NCBI GenBank assembly: GCA_037576215.1
Contig: JBANDB010000010.1
Span: 372,001-436,000, forward strand
Direction of reading: 5' to 3'
DNA from: Armillaria gallica
Lineage: Eukaryota > Basidiomycota > Agaricomycetes > Agaricales > Physalacriaceae
Length of the DNA: 64,000 bases
How positions within the stretch are numbered: position 1 is the first letter of the stretch; each line of letters starts with the position of its first letter. The notes under the pieces were generated by a model. It did no database searches. It was not told the DNA's origin and worked only from the letters and a program-made list of their open reading frames with translations. Made by a program: the position numbers and the translations under genes. Shown in pieces: positions 11,973 through 23,509 of the stretch.

Positions 11973-12188
11973 TTACAACATTGCCTCTGCTTTCCACCTC
12001 TCAAAATTTCGTGCTGAAGTATCATAACTGTACGACGGTAACCTTGAACTGCTTCTGCTTTGTCTTCCTCCCTGGGTCTCTGGAGCTCCGTTGCCGGCGT
12101 CTTCGCTCTCTGAAAAGATGGGGTTGAAAAATACAGATATAATCAACGAACTAATGACAAAGTAGGCGAGAACTGTATTTGTGTTCAT
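11973..12188 (-). CDS. Small hypothetical ORF with N-terminal hydrophobic segment
   Basis: Seventy-one codons without intron, starting MNTNTVLAYFVISSLIISVFF (about one membrane span or signal), then an acidic and Ser/Arg-rich part. It sits about 100 bases upstream of the SOD gene on the same strand, so it could equally be 5' leader sequence. I recognise no family. Weakly supported. Confidence 0.2.
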   Translation of the reverse strand: MNTNTVLAYFVISSLIISVFFNPIFSESEDAGNGAPETQGGRQSRSSSRLPSYSYDTSARNFERWKAEAML

Positions 12189-12847
12189 TCATTATTCACG
12201 AACTCAGAACCACCGACAGAAAATTCTGTTACCCCACTCTTCGTCGTCCTTCTCTTGGGCCTTCTTAGTATCCTTCCTTGCCATCTGATCGGAACCACTC
12301 AGACAACCGAGAATTCCGACGACACCGGTCACCCTCTCGAGTCGTCTCTTTTTGCTCACGTCTTCCTCGACTCTTTATGGATTCTTTAATGGCGCATGAT
12401 CCTGGAGGAGAGATGATGTATCTGTGGTGGTGCTCCATCCCGACGGGCATCGTCAAGTTTTTCACTGCTGGCTTGTTCTTTTCTGCTTCTTCTACCGAGT
12501 TACAAGAGCATGGCACTTGGGGCAGACACGAGAAGCTCCCACTAGTACATATAACGAAATCTATACGCTAGCGCTCGCTTCTAGTGGATCTCCCACTATC
12601 TATGCACTTCAACCGGATACACCACATCGTCATCTGGGCAAAGATCTCGTCCTCTCCGGCCTTGAACGTAACTTGGACATTCACAAGACCACCGAGATTT
12701 TAAGCGAGGCCCATACCCCAACACCGGGCCTAAGAAATTCAAATTATATTGCTCCCTAGGCTGCATCGTGTCTTGGCCACAGCGGGTCGTGGTGATCATC
12801 GACAATCTCTCTACATCCCTTCCAATCGGGTACCCAGACAACTCCAC
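12189..12847. other. Intergenic or unresolved 5' part of the DUF6593-like gene
   Basis: About 660 bases. The reading frame of the next gene stays open upstream to about 12749, and other short frames exist, but none shows recognisable protein character. An upstream exon cannot be excluded. Confidence 0.4.
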
Positions 12848-13739
12848 ATGCCGCCCAGCTGTTCCCAAAAAACCCTGCCATTAGCCATTGTATTTCCGTC
12901 ACACGAACCAGTTCATCGATGCCACGAGGACTCGGACGTTTCGTCGAGGACCCCTCCCCCCCAGCAATTAGCCTCCATTGGGTTTAGCCTCTTTGAAGTT
13001 CCTCGTACATATAATACGGGCCCGCAGAGCCTGAGGGAGATCTTCACACCACCCATGACGACAAAGTACGGTATACCTATCTTCCTCGAAGACAAGAGCG
13101 GGAAGCTCTCCGGATCCGAGTTTATTGACATCCACGAGCGTATGCGGTTCAGCTATCGGTGTACCGCGCGCGATGCTACGCATACGGCGTATATGATCTT
13201 CAACGCGTACCATCGCGCCGCCGCCGTCGCCCTGGATTTCGGACCGGGGAACTCGCTGGGGACGATCAGCTGGGGCGGGGTGACGATCCCGATGAACAAG
13301 TACCTCGTCCGGGTGTCGAATAGGTGAGTCTTTAGGGGTGTTTAAATAAGAGGAGACACTGACCGGCATGCTGGAAGGGTACGCAAGTTTGTCGGTTCGG
13401 ATTCGCAAGAGTATTTCTGGAGCTGGAGGACAAAGGATAATCAGGAATGGACGGTGAGTCGTGGTTATGTGAAAGAGGTTGGGTTTCGATCGCTGATCGC
13501 TGGTCTACTAGTGCACGAACGCGAAAGGGCACCTTGTCGCGTATTATAGTTTGAAAGTCCCAGGTGAACCACCCTATGAGGGGTCTTCTGGGTGTTCGTT
13601 GACCGTGGACGAGGCGTATGGGCATCTCGCCGCCGGTGAGTTTCACGTTAACACGATGTGGGTTGTGCTGATGTTTTTTTTATCAGAATGCCTAGCGTCA
13701 TTGATGATCATGCGGCATATCGCTGAATTTAATCTCTAA
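12848..13739 (+). CDS. DUF6593-like protein of unknown function
   Basis: Four exons (12848-13323, 13378-13453, 13512-13635, 13687-13739) with good splice sites sum to 729 nt (242 aa). The order of features resembles DUF6593 proteins, which are abundant in Agaricomycetes: a strand-rich core (ISWGGVTIPMNKYLV), a W-rich K/R strand (EYFWSWRTKDNQEWTC), a 'hydrophobic residue plus polar' strand (GHLVAYYSLK), then a C-terminal helix (GHLAAECLASLMIMRHIAEFNL). There is no signal peptide or membrane span. The start is uncertain: a further in-frame ATG lies at 13058, and the frame is open back to 12749. The family assignment is from memory of the pattern and is tentative. Confidence 0.6.
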
Positions 13740-14233
13740 TGATTGGCTGGCTGGCAGTCATGCTGTATTTTTATTGTATATGTGTTTCTCGATAGCTATG
13801 ACTTCTTATCATACTCGTACTACTAGTTTGGACTTTTCTATTGTTCGTAATGTTCTAATGAGGCTGGTATTTATATTAACCCATAACACGAAAGGAAGGC
13901 ATCGCAGAAAATAAGGCTTGAATGAGGTTTCATTCATTCATTTACTACGCGTCAAGGGGAAAAACTTACGGTCGTCATACTTCCTTGACGACATTTACCA
14001 AAGACTGAATCTTGTTACTACTGCCAGTGTGGGTTAGGTTCAGGGTGTTTATATATATGAGCATAAATAAACACTGAACGTGGCTGGAAATATTTGAATG
14101 AGAACGCGCGGGAGCAAAGAACGTGAATCACACGAAGATAACATCAAAGTCGGGTGCAAGCGCTATTATTTCGACTCCGGCAGAGCAACCAACGCGAGCC
14201 GCATCAATCGCAGAAATGCTTGGTTTGGCACGG
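13740..14233. other. Intergenic between convergent genes
   Basis: About 490 AT-richer bases between the DUF6593-like gene and the 3' end of the PNPO gene. It should hold both terminators; no gene seen. Confidence 0.5.
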
Positions 14234-14902
14234 CTAAGGCGCCAAACAATCAACCTTCCATTCCCCATCTTCTTGTCGGAGATACCTCTCACGATCATGC
14301 AACCTCGAAGCCTTGCCAGACCAGAATTCTATCTCGCTTTTGTAGTCCGAGTCAATCGGAATACGGGGTGAACGTAATTGATAATGACTCACTCTGGGAC
14401 AACACGCCATCCGCCCCAGAACTCTGGCATCTCCACCTCGTTCATCCCCTCAAAGCGCGCACTCACCTCCTCTAATTTCTGCGGCACCGACCCGGCATCT
14501 CTAAGGACCTGACTCTGGGGACTCGCCCACGCGCCAAGGTGGATTTCCCTCGGACGAGATCTCCAGTGCTCTCGCGCTCTCTGCTCTGCTGATCCTATGT
14601 GCCTTACCGACTACCCTCACTGACCGATGGACGCCGCTCCAGTAGAATACCAGGGCAGCGTGGGGGTTTGCGTCGAGCTCGATGGACTTGCGAGATTTGT
14701 AGTTGGTGCAGAAGACGAAGCCGCGGGTGTCGACGGCTTTGAGGGCGACGAGGCGAGCGGAAGGGATGCCGAGTAGTGTGGAGGTGCATAGTGTCATTGC
14801 CTCTGTGTCAGGTACGGTTACGAGGTCGAGCCTGGTAGCCTCGGCTGACTTGGCATGCTCGAACCATTCTGTGAATTGCTTCAACGGGTCGAGAGTCGTC
14901 AT
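14234..14902 (-). CDS. Pyridoxamine/pyridoxine 5'-phosphate oxidase with an internal frameshift
   Basis: FMN enzyme of vitamin B6 metabolism that makes pyridoxal 5'-phosphate. Exon 1 runs 14902-14393 and exon 2 14336-14234, ending in the typical C-terminus ([18 protein letters not shown], then DCLAP-stop). Family motifs: [12 protein letters not shown], the FMN-binding [50 protein letters not shown], then SRPR...[14 protein letters not shown], and FWGGWRVVP. The part up to RISRAE and the part from HWRSRPR onwards are in different frames. The shift (net +1) lies in an AG-rich stretch around 14570-14592, and exon lengths sum to 613, not a multiple of three. An intron there would remove a conserved strand, so I favour a real indel or an assembly error. 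An additional upstream exon is possible, because family members usually have a longer N-terminus. Confidence 0.85.
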
Positions 14903-17445
14903 CGTAGAAAGCAGGGAGTATGTAAGCGGGTGAGTCAGATTTCACGCACGGTGCAGGGCAGTGACATATCCACTATGACTTGGCGGCTTGCCGCTTGGAT
15001 TTTCTGACATGTCATCTTCGTCTGACACAGGAACATGATACAAGATGCCTCCCACCAATCTTTCTATCAGATTCACCAGAGTTCTCCGTCAACTCGGTTA
15101 GAAATAATTGGAGCTCGAAATCTTGATCTTGACCGAGTGTTTTGCCCTGGAGCCTTTTGGCGTTGAAGAACCTCGAGCCGGTCATAAAGAGCGAATACAT
15201 TAGTGATACCTGTCATGTTGAGTCTGTCGTGGCGAGTAGCGCCTCGTTTTCGAAGGCGTTTACGCCACGGAACTAGCGATGCGCTTCGTGAAGTGATTGT
15301 CAGACCGTAAGTACAAGTACAAGGAGGAAGGCCCGGTCAGTTATAGTGCCGAGTTGCCACTTTCCCACGCACTTCCTTGTTGGGCACCGCGACGACTTTG
15401 CCGACGCGTAATTAAATAAGACAAGCCCTTCAATGGATGCTGACCTTCAGATCTGTTCTAACTCATCTACGATCCTCTTGAATTTCGAATTTACTTGCAA
15501 GATAGACCTGAAGTTCCTTTCATCATCATCCACCATCATATCCGAGCCCGCTATTACGCAACCAAATGCATCTGGCGGTCTTCCTTAGCCTTTGTCGAAA
15601 TCTGGACTTTTCTTTGTGCCGACATCCCTACTGCCTTGTTTCCGAAACAGAGTTATTCTTGCTAATCTTTTTATGCATGGCAGTTCTGATCAGTCGGGTT
15701 TTCCTTTCCTTTCCAGCCTAACTCTTACCCAAGCGTCAAACAGAAAAAGAAGCGGCGTGCAGCTTTGTTCAACTCTCCATGATAATGATACCAACAGCCA
15801 TGGCGGCGGCGCTGCGGCCCGTTCTAGATAGAAAATTTAACTGCTAGGACCTTGATGCTACGCTCTCCTCGGTATAGTGAGCCCTACGAGAATCGTCCGA
15901 CGTTCTCCTCAGTTTCAGTCACCATCATTTAACCTCGGACACTAGGCCTCCTGTAATTACGGCGCCGAAAGTCGCAAACTCTCCATGATGGGGACCTCCA
16001 CTTCCATAGCGGACGCTTGTCATACATACAGAATTTCATCGTCGACATCCTACTCGATTCGGTCAAATCGCCCCTCCGTTAATTGATTTATTGACCCGTT
16101 TTATTGGTCTGGACGGTTTCGATGTCATTGGCGATCCTCGATCCCGAACTTGTCTGTGCGCAGCCACCTCATCTCATGGGCCCATCTCATCATGCATCAT
16201 CCTTGGGAGACAGGATTGATGTACCTTGTGCTCTATTCTGTTTTGGTATCATGAAGCTGATCAACCCCAACGCATCATGTAAACTGCTCTCGGGTGCCTT
16301 TACAGTCCACAATCGACTGGGCGGATTTACCTACTACTTTGCGGTATCAATCTGCTGTGCCTGTGTCTGTTCCGACCTACTTTGAGTCTCGCCTTGCCAA
16401 GACGCGCAGAGTTCATCGATATCAAGCTCAAGTGTCAAGCGTGTGTATTACACTAGAAGCTTGATCCTTTCTTTCTTCAAATGCCAAATCTCTTGGGTAA
16501 TTTCGACAGTCTGATGCTCGACTGTATGATAACGTACAGATGCTAATATGAACGACTGTCGTGGCAGGGGACGAATCAGTACCCCTTGACCTTACTCCAT
16601 GCTTCCCGAATCAATGTACCCCTTGAAAATGATCCTTTCTCCCTTGCTGTGAGGGTCCCCCAAATATACAGCAGTCCAGCATGGCGTACAAGGGCGTACA
16701 TCTTTGTATAGTACCTTGTATATGTAATGGGTCCATGTACTTGTCAAATTGCGATAGGATAAGCACTAAGCTCGATCTTTCCGCTTCATTATGCCAGATG
16801 GTCATCATTCGAAATTAGCATATAGTACACACGATCCTTACAGAAGACTAGAAAGGTGTGGTACGCATCCAAACTATGTTTGCTGTCTTTCTGATTGATA
16901 TAATCCAAGGGTAGTCTGATCCTGTAGCTTTAGGATACCGGTCAACGGTTATCGGTGCGGACGGCTTAGGATCGGCCGAGGCGCGCAGTTTCCCACTTCA
17001 TAACGTGTGCGGCGATTTCAAGTTGAACGTGTACCTCTGCAGGGACTTCCTTACGGTCTGGATCTAAAATACATTTAAAGTTTGGCCTTACCCACAGGCG
17101 TTGCCAATGACGATAAGATCGTGCGTGATTGTGGTAACATACGCACGAGCTCGCAATTCAGAAGTATACTTTCCAGAGCAATTTAAATGAGGAGAGGAGA
17201 GCACGGATAAACTTGGGGCGTACACGCAATTAATTCCTATTTGATGGAATTACCATGGAAAAAAGCAAGCAAGTAGTCAAGAGACCCGTGCAGACGGTGC
17301 AGCCCAAATGGGGGATGCCGAGATCTGGCCACAGATCTGGGAAATTACCTCTTGAAAACACTTGTTTTCAGACGGAGATACTCAGTCCCTTCCCTGCCCC
17401 TCCACCTTCCCAGCTATACTCACCGCCTCGTAGGGCGCTGTCGCG
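14903..17445. other. Gene-poor interval
   Basis: About 2.5 kb between the divergent PNPO and kelch-BTB genes. Short frames such as 15592-15831 and 16104-16385 (plus strand) lack protein-like composition, splice support or recognisable motifs. A GC-rich stretch near 15230-15275 can pair imperfectly (gtggcg with cgccac). No tRNA or other RNA gene recognised. Confidence 0.45.
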
Positions 17446-20400
17446 ATGCTACACTCTATCTACGACCTCACCACGTCCTGTCGCAAAACTACGGGCGATG
17501 TCCCTGCAAAGCTTGTTGTGCGTTATAAATCGAAATTATGGGAGGGGGGAATGGCTGATGGCTGCTACAGGGAGCTTCGACCACCGTGGTGGGGTCCAAA
17601 ATGTATCTCTTTGTGCGTACAGGGCTCTTTCTTGTCCGTCATTCAGTGCTAATACGGAGTATAGGGTGGCCGACAAGTTTCAGAACGCAGGATGGTGTCC
17701 GACCTCTACGTATTTGACCTCGCGACACTGGTATGGGCGAAACTACCGTCTCATCCTGAGGATGATATTCCTCGACCGCGGTACTTTCACTCGTCTGACT
17801 CTTGTGGGTTCCCCCCTGTCAGTCTTTTTTCGTGTCTGTCACTGATGGAATAATGGCTAGGGAACAACCAGTTGATTATATTCGGTGGGATGAGCAATCA
17901 GCCGGATTCTCCCAATCCCGACGAACTCTGTGTTCTCAATGACGTCCGCTTCTTCGATATCACGACCGGCCACTGGCTTCCGTCGTCGCAGACAATCACT
18001 CCCATCAACGATTCCCTAATCCCTCGCGCGCGGTACGCGCATCTTTCTTCCGTCACCGCCGATAGGCTCTTCATAATCGGAGGCCAGGACTTTTTTAATA
18101 CGTGGTTGGACGACGTTTGCGTGTATGACCTCCTTGCGAAGACCTGGGTACAGAGACGCGACTATCCACGGCATTGCGGGACTTATCGTAGTGTCGCGGT
18201 TTCGTCTGATCTGACAGTCAGGCTTCCCCAGGAGGAAGTCAGGGCGTACAACTCTACTGCCCCTGTTGCGCGATTCCGTACGAACAGCGGGAATAACGCT
18301 ACCCCTTCATTGTCTTCCGCCAACGAGGACTTCACACCACCGGAATCGCTTGTGTACCACCCGTACTCCACCACTCCCACGGCGGATCACCCAGCTGACA
18401 TTTATCTATACAGCAATTACAACGTGAGCCCTTTCCTTAATGATTCTCCGTCCCGGTTTTCACTCACGGACCATATTATGAATGCAGTTTACTGATGTGA
18501 AGCGTGAATTAGAAGTTTTTTCACCTCTTCCTGATTCGAATTTTAACATTGAAGACCGGTCACCTGCGATGGGCGGAACAACGTTTCCTCCTGGTCTTAG
18601 GTTTCCCACAGGCGCGATTCTCGGCACGAATCTTATCATTGCGGGAACGTACTTGGCACATAGCTACCAGTCGTTTTCTATATGGGTCTTGGACCTCCTC
18701 ACGATGCACTGGGCACGTATTGACCCTGGCAAAGCTGTGGAGACCGGCTCTTGGTTTCGGGGGTGCCTTTCTGCGGAGAGTAACAAATTCTTCATCTTTG
18801 GGAACCGCGATGGCAACTTGGTCGACGATTATAATCGGCGGTTGCTGAGTTGGGAGCATGTCGCGGTCGTGGATCTGGAGGCGTTTGGCATTTACCAGCC
18901 GCCTCCCCTCAGGATCGACTTGGAGATGCAGGAGTTGGGTCTAAGTGCCTTGGAGGAGGGTGTCATGGCCGATTTCGAGGTTGTGTGCGAGGACGGTCGA
19001 AAGATACCTTGTTCTCGGCGCATTTTGGAAGAACGGTGGGGATGGTTCAAGGATCAGAGACGGAAATTGTTGGAAAGTGCGTTGACGACGATGGATGGAC
19101 TACCGACGAGTCCGATGCATGTGCCGCAACTCGAGCTTCCGGGGTCCGTTTCTACTGAGCCGAGGTCAGACCCGAGACTGACGCCAAGAGCCCTTCATCT
19201 TTCGGAGCCGTACCCCATCACGCTGGCATTACTGCAGTACTTTTATTCGCTGGCCTTGATCACACCTTTGCAGCAGGCCCCAGCAGTGCTAAGCCAACTG
19301 CTAGTGCTCGCAACGAACTATCAGATCACACATCTGGAGACGCTCGTCAGGCATGCTATGCATCGAGCGCTCTCAAATTCGACAAGCGTCGGCGTCTATG
19401 AGGTTGCGACGCTATGCAATTGTAGAAGTTTGCAGATCCGGTAAGAGTTTCCATTTTTCGATCTCATCAATAATCAAGCTGTTAATCATTTATGCTCATT
19501 AGCGCTCTGAAGACAGTTATGGTAAATATTTGGTAGATCGGCACGTCGATGTTGCTTTGCTAACATGTATTATACAGTCCTACACGCAGAAGCGGCCCAA
19601 ATCCAAATCCGATAAGGAGCACGGCGGAGGCGGACGACCTCCAGGCCCCGATGGGAGATCGCATGACGGACCATCCAATGGTAGCGGCCATGGTCCTGAT
19701 AAGTATGCTAGACCTCGTGGGACGTCTGACGCAAAATGGAGAACTGCCGACCCTGGCCCTAGTAGTAATAATTTTAGCTCGAGTAAGCGCTTCATATAAT
19801 GGATTTTTGAGTGATTATGTGATGTGTTCTTTTTCTGTTCTAGATGTAGCGCGGCTACACCGATCACCACCGCCTTCTGACAGTGATGTCGATTCCTCAT
19901 CACCCTCAGAAGATCATCTCGGCACGCTTCCATTATTTACCAAGCAGCGAGCGCGGCATGATCGTACAGTGAGCGTCGTGTCGATGGGTACAGACAAGGA
20001 TTTGAGGGATATGGTAGATCTTTTGATGCCTACTTTGTCGGATCCTCCGAATCGGCCAACGCATCACAGAGCAACCAGCGACGATGCCAGTGATTCTGTC
20101 CTCGAGACACCACATTTGCCGATGCAGCTGCATCATCCCCAGGAGGCTGATCCGAGCGAAGAAGAAGAAGACGATATGTTCTTCTCCCGCCCCCAACAAC
20201 ATCGCGCCCCGCCATCGTCTGATTCGGAGTACGAAGTGGTTTCAGCGAATGACCGGGTGGAGAGGGTATACTCGCCGCCTACGCCCGGCGGGTACTATAC
20301 ACCTTATCACCTTCCCAGCGAGCGACCGCGGCCGATCTATACGAGTACCATGAGCGATTATAGCAGCGATACACCGTCGCTGACGTCGCGAAGCTCAAGT

Positions 20401-20970
20401 TTGAGCTTGTCATCGAAGCACTTGTCACCCCGCACGCCAAGTTTGACAGAATTCCCAGCGCATTCGCTACCGCTTATCGAGGAGAGACAAATGGAGGACA
20501 GTGATTCGATGATGTCGTCGCGGGCTCAACGCGCCTCCGATGCGTACGCTAGCGAGAGAAGTAGTGAGCAGACAATGAGGTCATGGCCGAAGCAGAAATC
20601 CAACGTCGAATGGTTGCAGAGGACGCAGTCTACGGACTCGAACGTTGGGACGATATTGCCCATACCGGAATCGCCACCGTCGACGAGGAAGGGGCTGGGG
20701 AGGTTACTGGGGAAGAAGGAGGGGAAGGATCCTATGAAAGAGTACGATGCGAAAATTAGTGCCGGAAATAAAGCTGCCAAGGCGGAGGAGAAGAAGCGCA
20801 AGGCAGAAGAGAAGAGGCTGAGAACCGAGAGGCTGGCAGCCGAATTGAGAGCAAGGACGCAGCAAAGAAAACAAGCGGCACTGGAAAGTGCTTCCTTGAG
20901 TTCGTCGGAGAGAAGAGCAAGAGGACCGGCAAGCATGTTTGGAGGTATGTCAGCGGATCTGGTGATGTAG
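17446..20970 (+). CDS. Kelch-repeat/BTB protein with long disordered C-terminal tail
   Basis: Eight exons (17446-17517, 17571-17612, 17665-17803, 17861-18423, 18488-19440, 19503-19521, 19578-19782, 19844-20970) sum to 3120 nt (1039 aa). The N-terminal half holds kelch blades: MYLFGG, LYVFDLATLVWAKLP, RPRYFHSS, LIIFGGMS, DVRFFDITTGHWLP, RLFIIGG, DVCVYDLLAKTWVQ, LIIAGTY, IWVLDLLTMHWARID. A BTB/POZ-like domain follows (about 18950-19430; MADFEVVCEDGRKIPCSRRIL, LLQYFYS, LLVLATNYQITHLETLV). The tail is Ser/Pro/acidic with a short charged coiled coil near the end (EEKKRKAEEKRLRTERLAAEL). Such proteins act as scaffolds for signalling or cell polarity, or as ubiquitin-ligase adaptors; which applies here is unknown. 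The start follows the conserved opening MLHSIYDLTT; an upstream exon is possible. Confidence 0.85.
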
Positions 20971-21228
20971 AGTTTGATCTGTGAGGTGGGCAGTCGACAG
21001 GTTTCTTATTCATTCTTTATCGTTCTGGTCTTTTTTTACTCCAATGCTTTGGTTTTATATTATTTGTTAACCCGTTTTCATCGTTTGTACCTTGCTTGTA
21101 CCATGATATCCACTGTCGTTCATTTGTCTAGCTCTTTGTTGTACTGATCATGTATTTACTATACTCCTGCTTCTCGCGGGGGCGTGTTGGTTTCACGGGA
21201 ATATATATTTTTCCTCGTAGAAGACCGA

Positions 21229-21741
21229 TCATGACGATGGTGGCGGCTTGGCGAAAGGTGAATTTTCAGCCGACTTGATTAGTTTCTCTTCTTCGGGAGT
21301 TAGCGTGAAAAAGGACTCTTTCTGTCTCAAGAGCCATCGGCGAGGCTATGAGGAAGTATCAGCCTCGCGGTGTCGTGTCACACAACAGACTACGTACTGG
21401 CTGGAACACATGTTCTCGATCTCCAAAATCATAAATGAAGATACCGTAGAGGGCTATAGCTGCAGTCCAGGTTAGTGAAGAACAATGCATAGACTGTGGT
21501 CTGTCATACCAGGGACGACAAGGTAAGTGAGGAGCTTCGTCCCGGTGTAGATCCACGGTGGGCGGAAGTCCGCCAGTTCAAGCTCGTAAAGCATATCTTT
21601 TTCTGTTTTCTCTATTTTGGGCTTTGGTTTTGTCGGATCAGACTGCTTGTTGTATCGTACATGGCTGGAGCATATTGCCCGCCGCTGAAGGGTACGAGAC
21701 ACCGAAAAAAGAGCAACGGAGCGTTTGTACATCGCAAGCAT
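21229..21741 (-). CDS. Small predicted mitochondrial single-pass membrane protein, unknown function
   Basis: Three exons (21741-21510, 21459-21398, 21345-21229) sum to 411 nt (136 aa). The first ~30 residues are rich in Arg/Ser with no acidic residue (MYKRSVALFSVSRTLQRRAI), as in a mitochondrial presequence. A charged Lys/Glu stretch follows, then one hydrophobic segment that spans the first splice junction (LLTYLVVPAIALYGIFIY) and an acidic-basic tail (LTPEEEKLIKSAE). This layout suits a small inner-membrane protein. I recognise no named family. It is divergent from the coiled-coil gene to its right. Confidence 0.7.
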
Positions 21742-21950
21742 GTTGAAAAGGATGATTGCGGAGTTGGAATATTTTCCAGACGCGTATGTGGCGTCGCTAC
21801 CACCAGAATTCTTTAGAAAGTCGGTGATTGGTTACGGTTTCTTTTCCCTCGCAGAGTCACCTGGGACTTTTCGCCTGATTTTATGCTGTGGAGAGTTTGA
21901 ATGCACATGTCTGTGTGATAACAATTTCAATTTGATCGCCGTATTTGGCC

Positions 21951-23359
21951 ATGTTTGTACTCTCATCGACGGTCACGTCAGCACAATGACTGCTGTTGCA
22001 GTTCGAACTTGAACTTCTACAAGCGACACCGGTTCTTCCACATGGCATCCGTTGCCGTCATCGCAGATTCAATATCTACACTATCCAAGTCTATAAACCA
22101 AGTCGTACGCTTCCAAACCGCCTTTCCTGTGATATCTCACGACAAACATTCCTTCAGTTCTCAGAGGTCGAAAAATCAGCCAGCGACAAGCTAGAGCGCG
22201 CACAAAATGCTGCTCAAGATGCAAGAAACGAAAGGGATGATGCAGTGAAAGCTCTCCATGCAGCGGAACTTGAGATCCAAGAGTGGAAACAAAAAGTCAG
22301 GACACTGCAATCTTTGGTGTGCCACCGCTTACCTCTCATTTAGGTTAAGCAGGCAGAGATGACTGTGCGTCGGTCCGTGATGCTGCTGAAACTGTTCTCA
22401 TTTTGTCTTTCCCAGATAACTCATCAAACTGAGACGATAGGCCAGCTACGACGCGAGGCCGCCCAATGGAAAGATCAGTCGCGAAACTGGCAAGAGCATT
22501 TTCTTCGCGTCGAACAAGAGCGATGTACTTTGTCCTCGCGGCTTGATGAGCTAGTGGCAGAACGATTGTTGGTATGGTGCTCTTTGCATGTTGGTAGACG
22601 ACTATTCATCAAGTTCGCCCCATCAGCCTGTTCATGCAGCGCCTTTAACGCCCATCTCTCGCTATGCCGACCACTCAGGCTCTTCAGATGAGTCATCAAG
22701 TTCTGCTCCGGCGAAGAAGAACACCTTGTTGCCCCTCAGTCCTCCCGACGGCGACCCTCCGACTCCGCGAACTGCGGTCACGAAAGCACGAAAACAGCCC
22801 CCGGCGCACGCGAAATCTACTATAAAGTCAAAGCCTCCGATTACTGTCTTGAAAGCATCTACAACTCCAAACCCCTTTGCAGAACCATCAACATCCAAAC
22901 GAACTGGTGCACGTACCCCCGTAAGAACGGAAACCCAGCAGCCTCGCACGAAAGTGATAAGACGAGTGAGAGCCGTCTTTCATGTCAAGCAAGAGGATGA
23001 CTCGGGTGAGGATGACCAGGAGGAGGAGGAGGAAGACGATGAATTATCCGAACAAGACACGTCTTATGGACCTCCCCGGCGCCTGTCCTTGCGAACTGTC
23101 AAGGATAATGACAGCGATCTCTTTGGCGGAGACGAAGATGATGACGAGGAAGACGAGCTGATGATTGGACCTGATGTAAGCTGCCATTCTCTTTTCTGTC
23201 ACATAGACTTACGGATCGTACCAGGATAATGACGATCTAGACAATCTGCCGTCCCACAAACGACCACCCCCAACACCTGCTCCACCTACATCTCCTGCCA
23301 AGAAACGCCGCGTTTCGACTACAACCGCTCGACCCAGGGCGACGGGAAAAAAGTCATAA
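21951..23359 (+). CDS. Coiled-coil protein with acidic, basic-patched C-terminus, unknown function
   Basis: Proposed exons 21951-21956, 22002-22088, 22158-22316, 22416-22593, 22640-23175 and 23225-23359 sum to 1101 nt (366 aa) in one frame. The N-terminal half is a likely coiled coil (VEKSASDKLERAQNAAQDARN, GQLRREAAQWKDQSRNWQEHF). The C-terminal half is Ser/Pro/Lys-rich with long acidic runs (EDDQEEEEEDDELSEQ, FGGDEDDDEEDELM) and a KKRR patch near the end, which suggests a nuclear or chromatin-associated protein. The six-base first exon and the 22317-22415 intron are inferred from frame continuity. No known family recognised. It converges with ERV46. Confidence 0.6.
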
Positions 23360-23509
23360 AGCGGGCCATCACTCTGTATGTATATTACTTATCATTATTG
23401 CAAGGGACATACAATAGGCCATGTAGCATCTGTAAATTATCATCGTTTCTCGGCTGCTGTGGTGGTGCACGAATAATACATTCTGCTAAATATGGATGAC
23501 GGTATAATT

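Noticed and set aside
14580..14640. A 39-nt intron explaining the PNPO frameshift
   Set aside because: It would delete the conserved strand [13 protein letters not shown] and be shorter than any other intron in the window.
15230..15275. Hairpin-like palindrome upstream of PNPO as a regulatory RNA
   Set aside because: Pairing is short and imperfect, with no flanking signal.
16104..16385. 93-codon plus-strand frame in the gene-poor interval
   Set aside because: No homologous character, no splice context, cysteine-rich by chance; not supportable.
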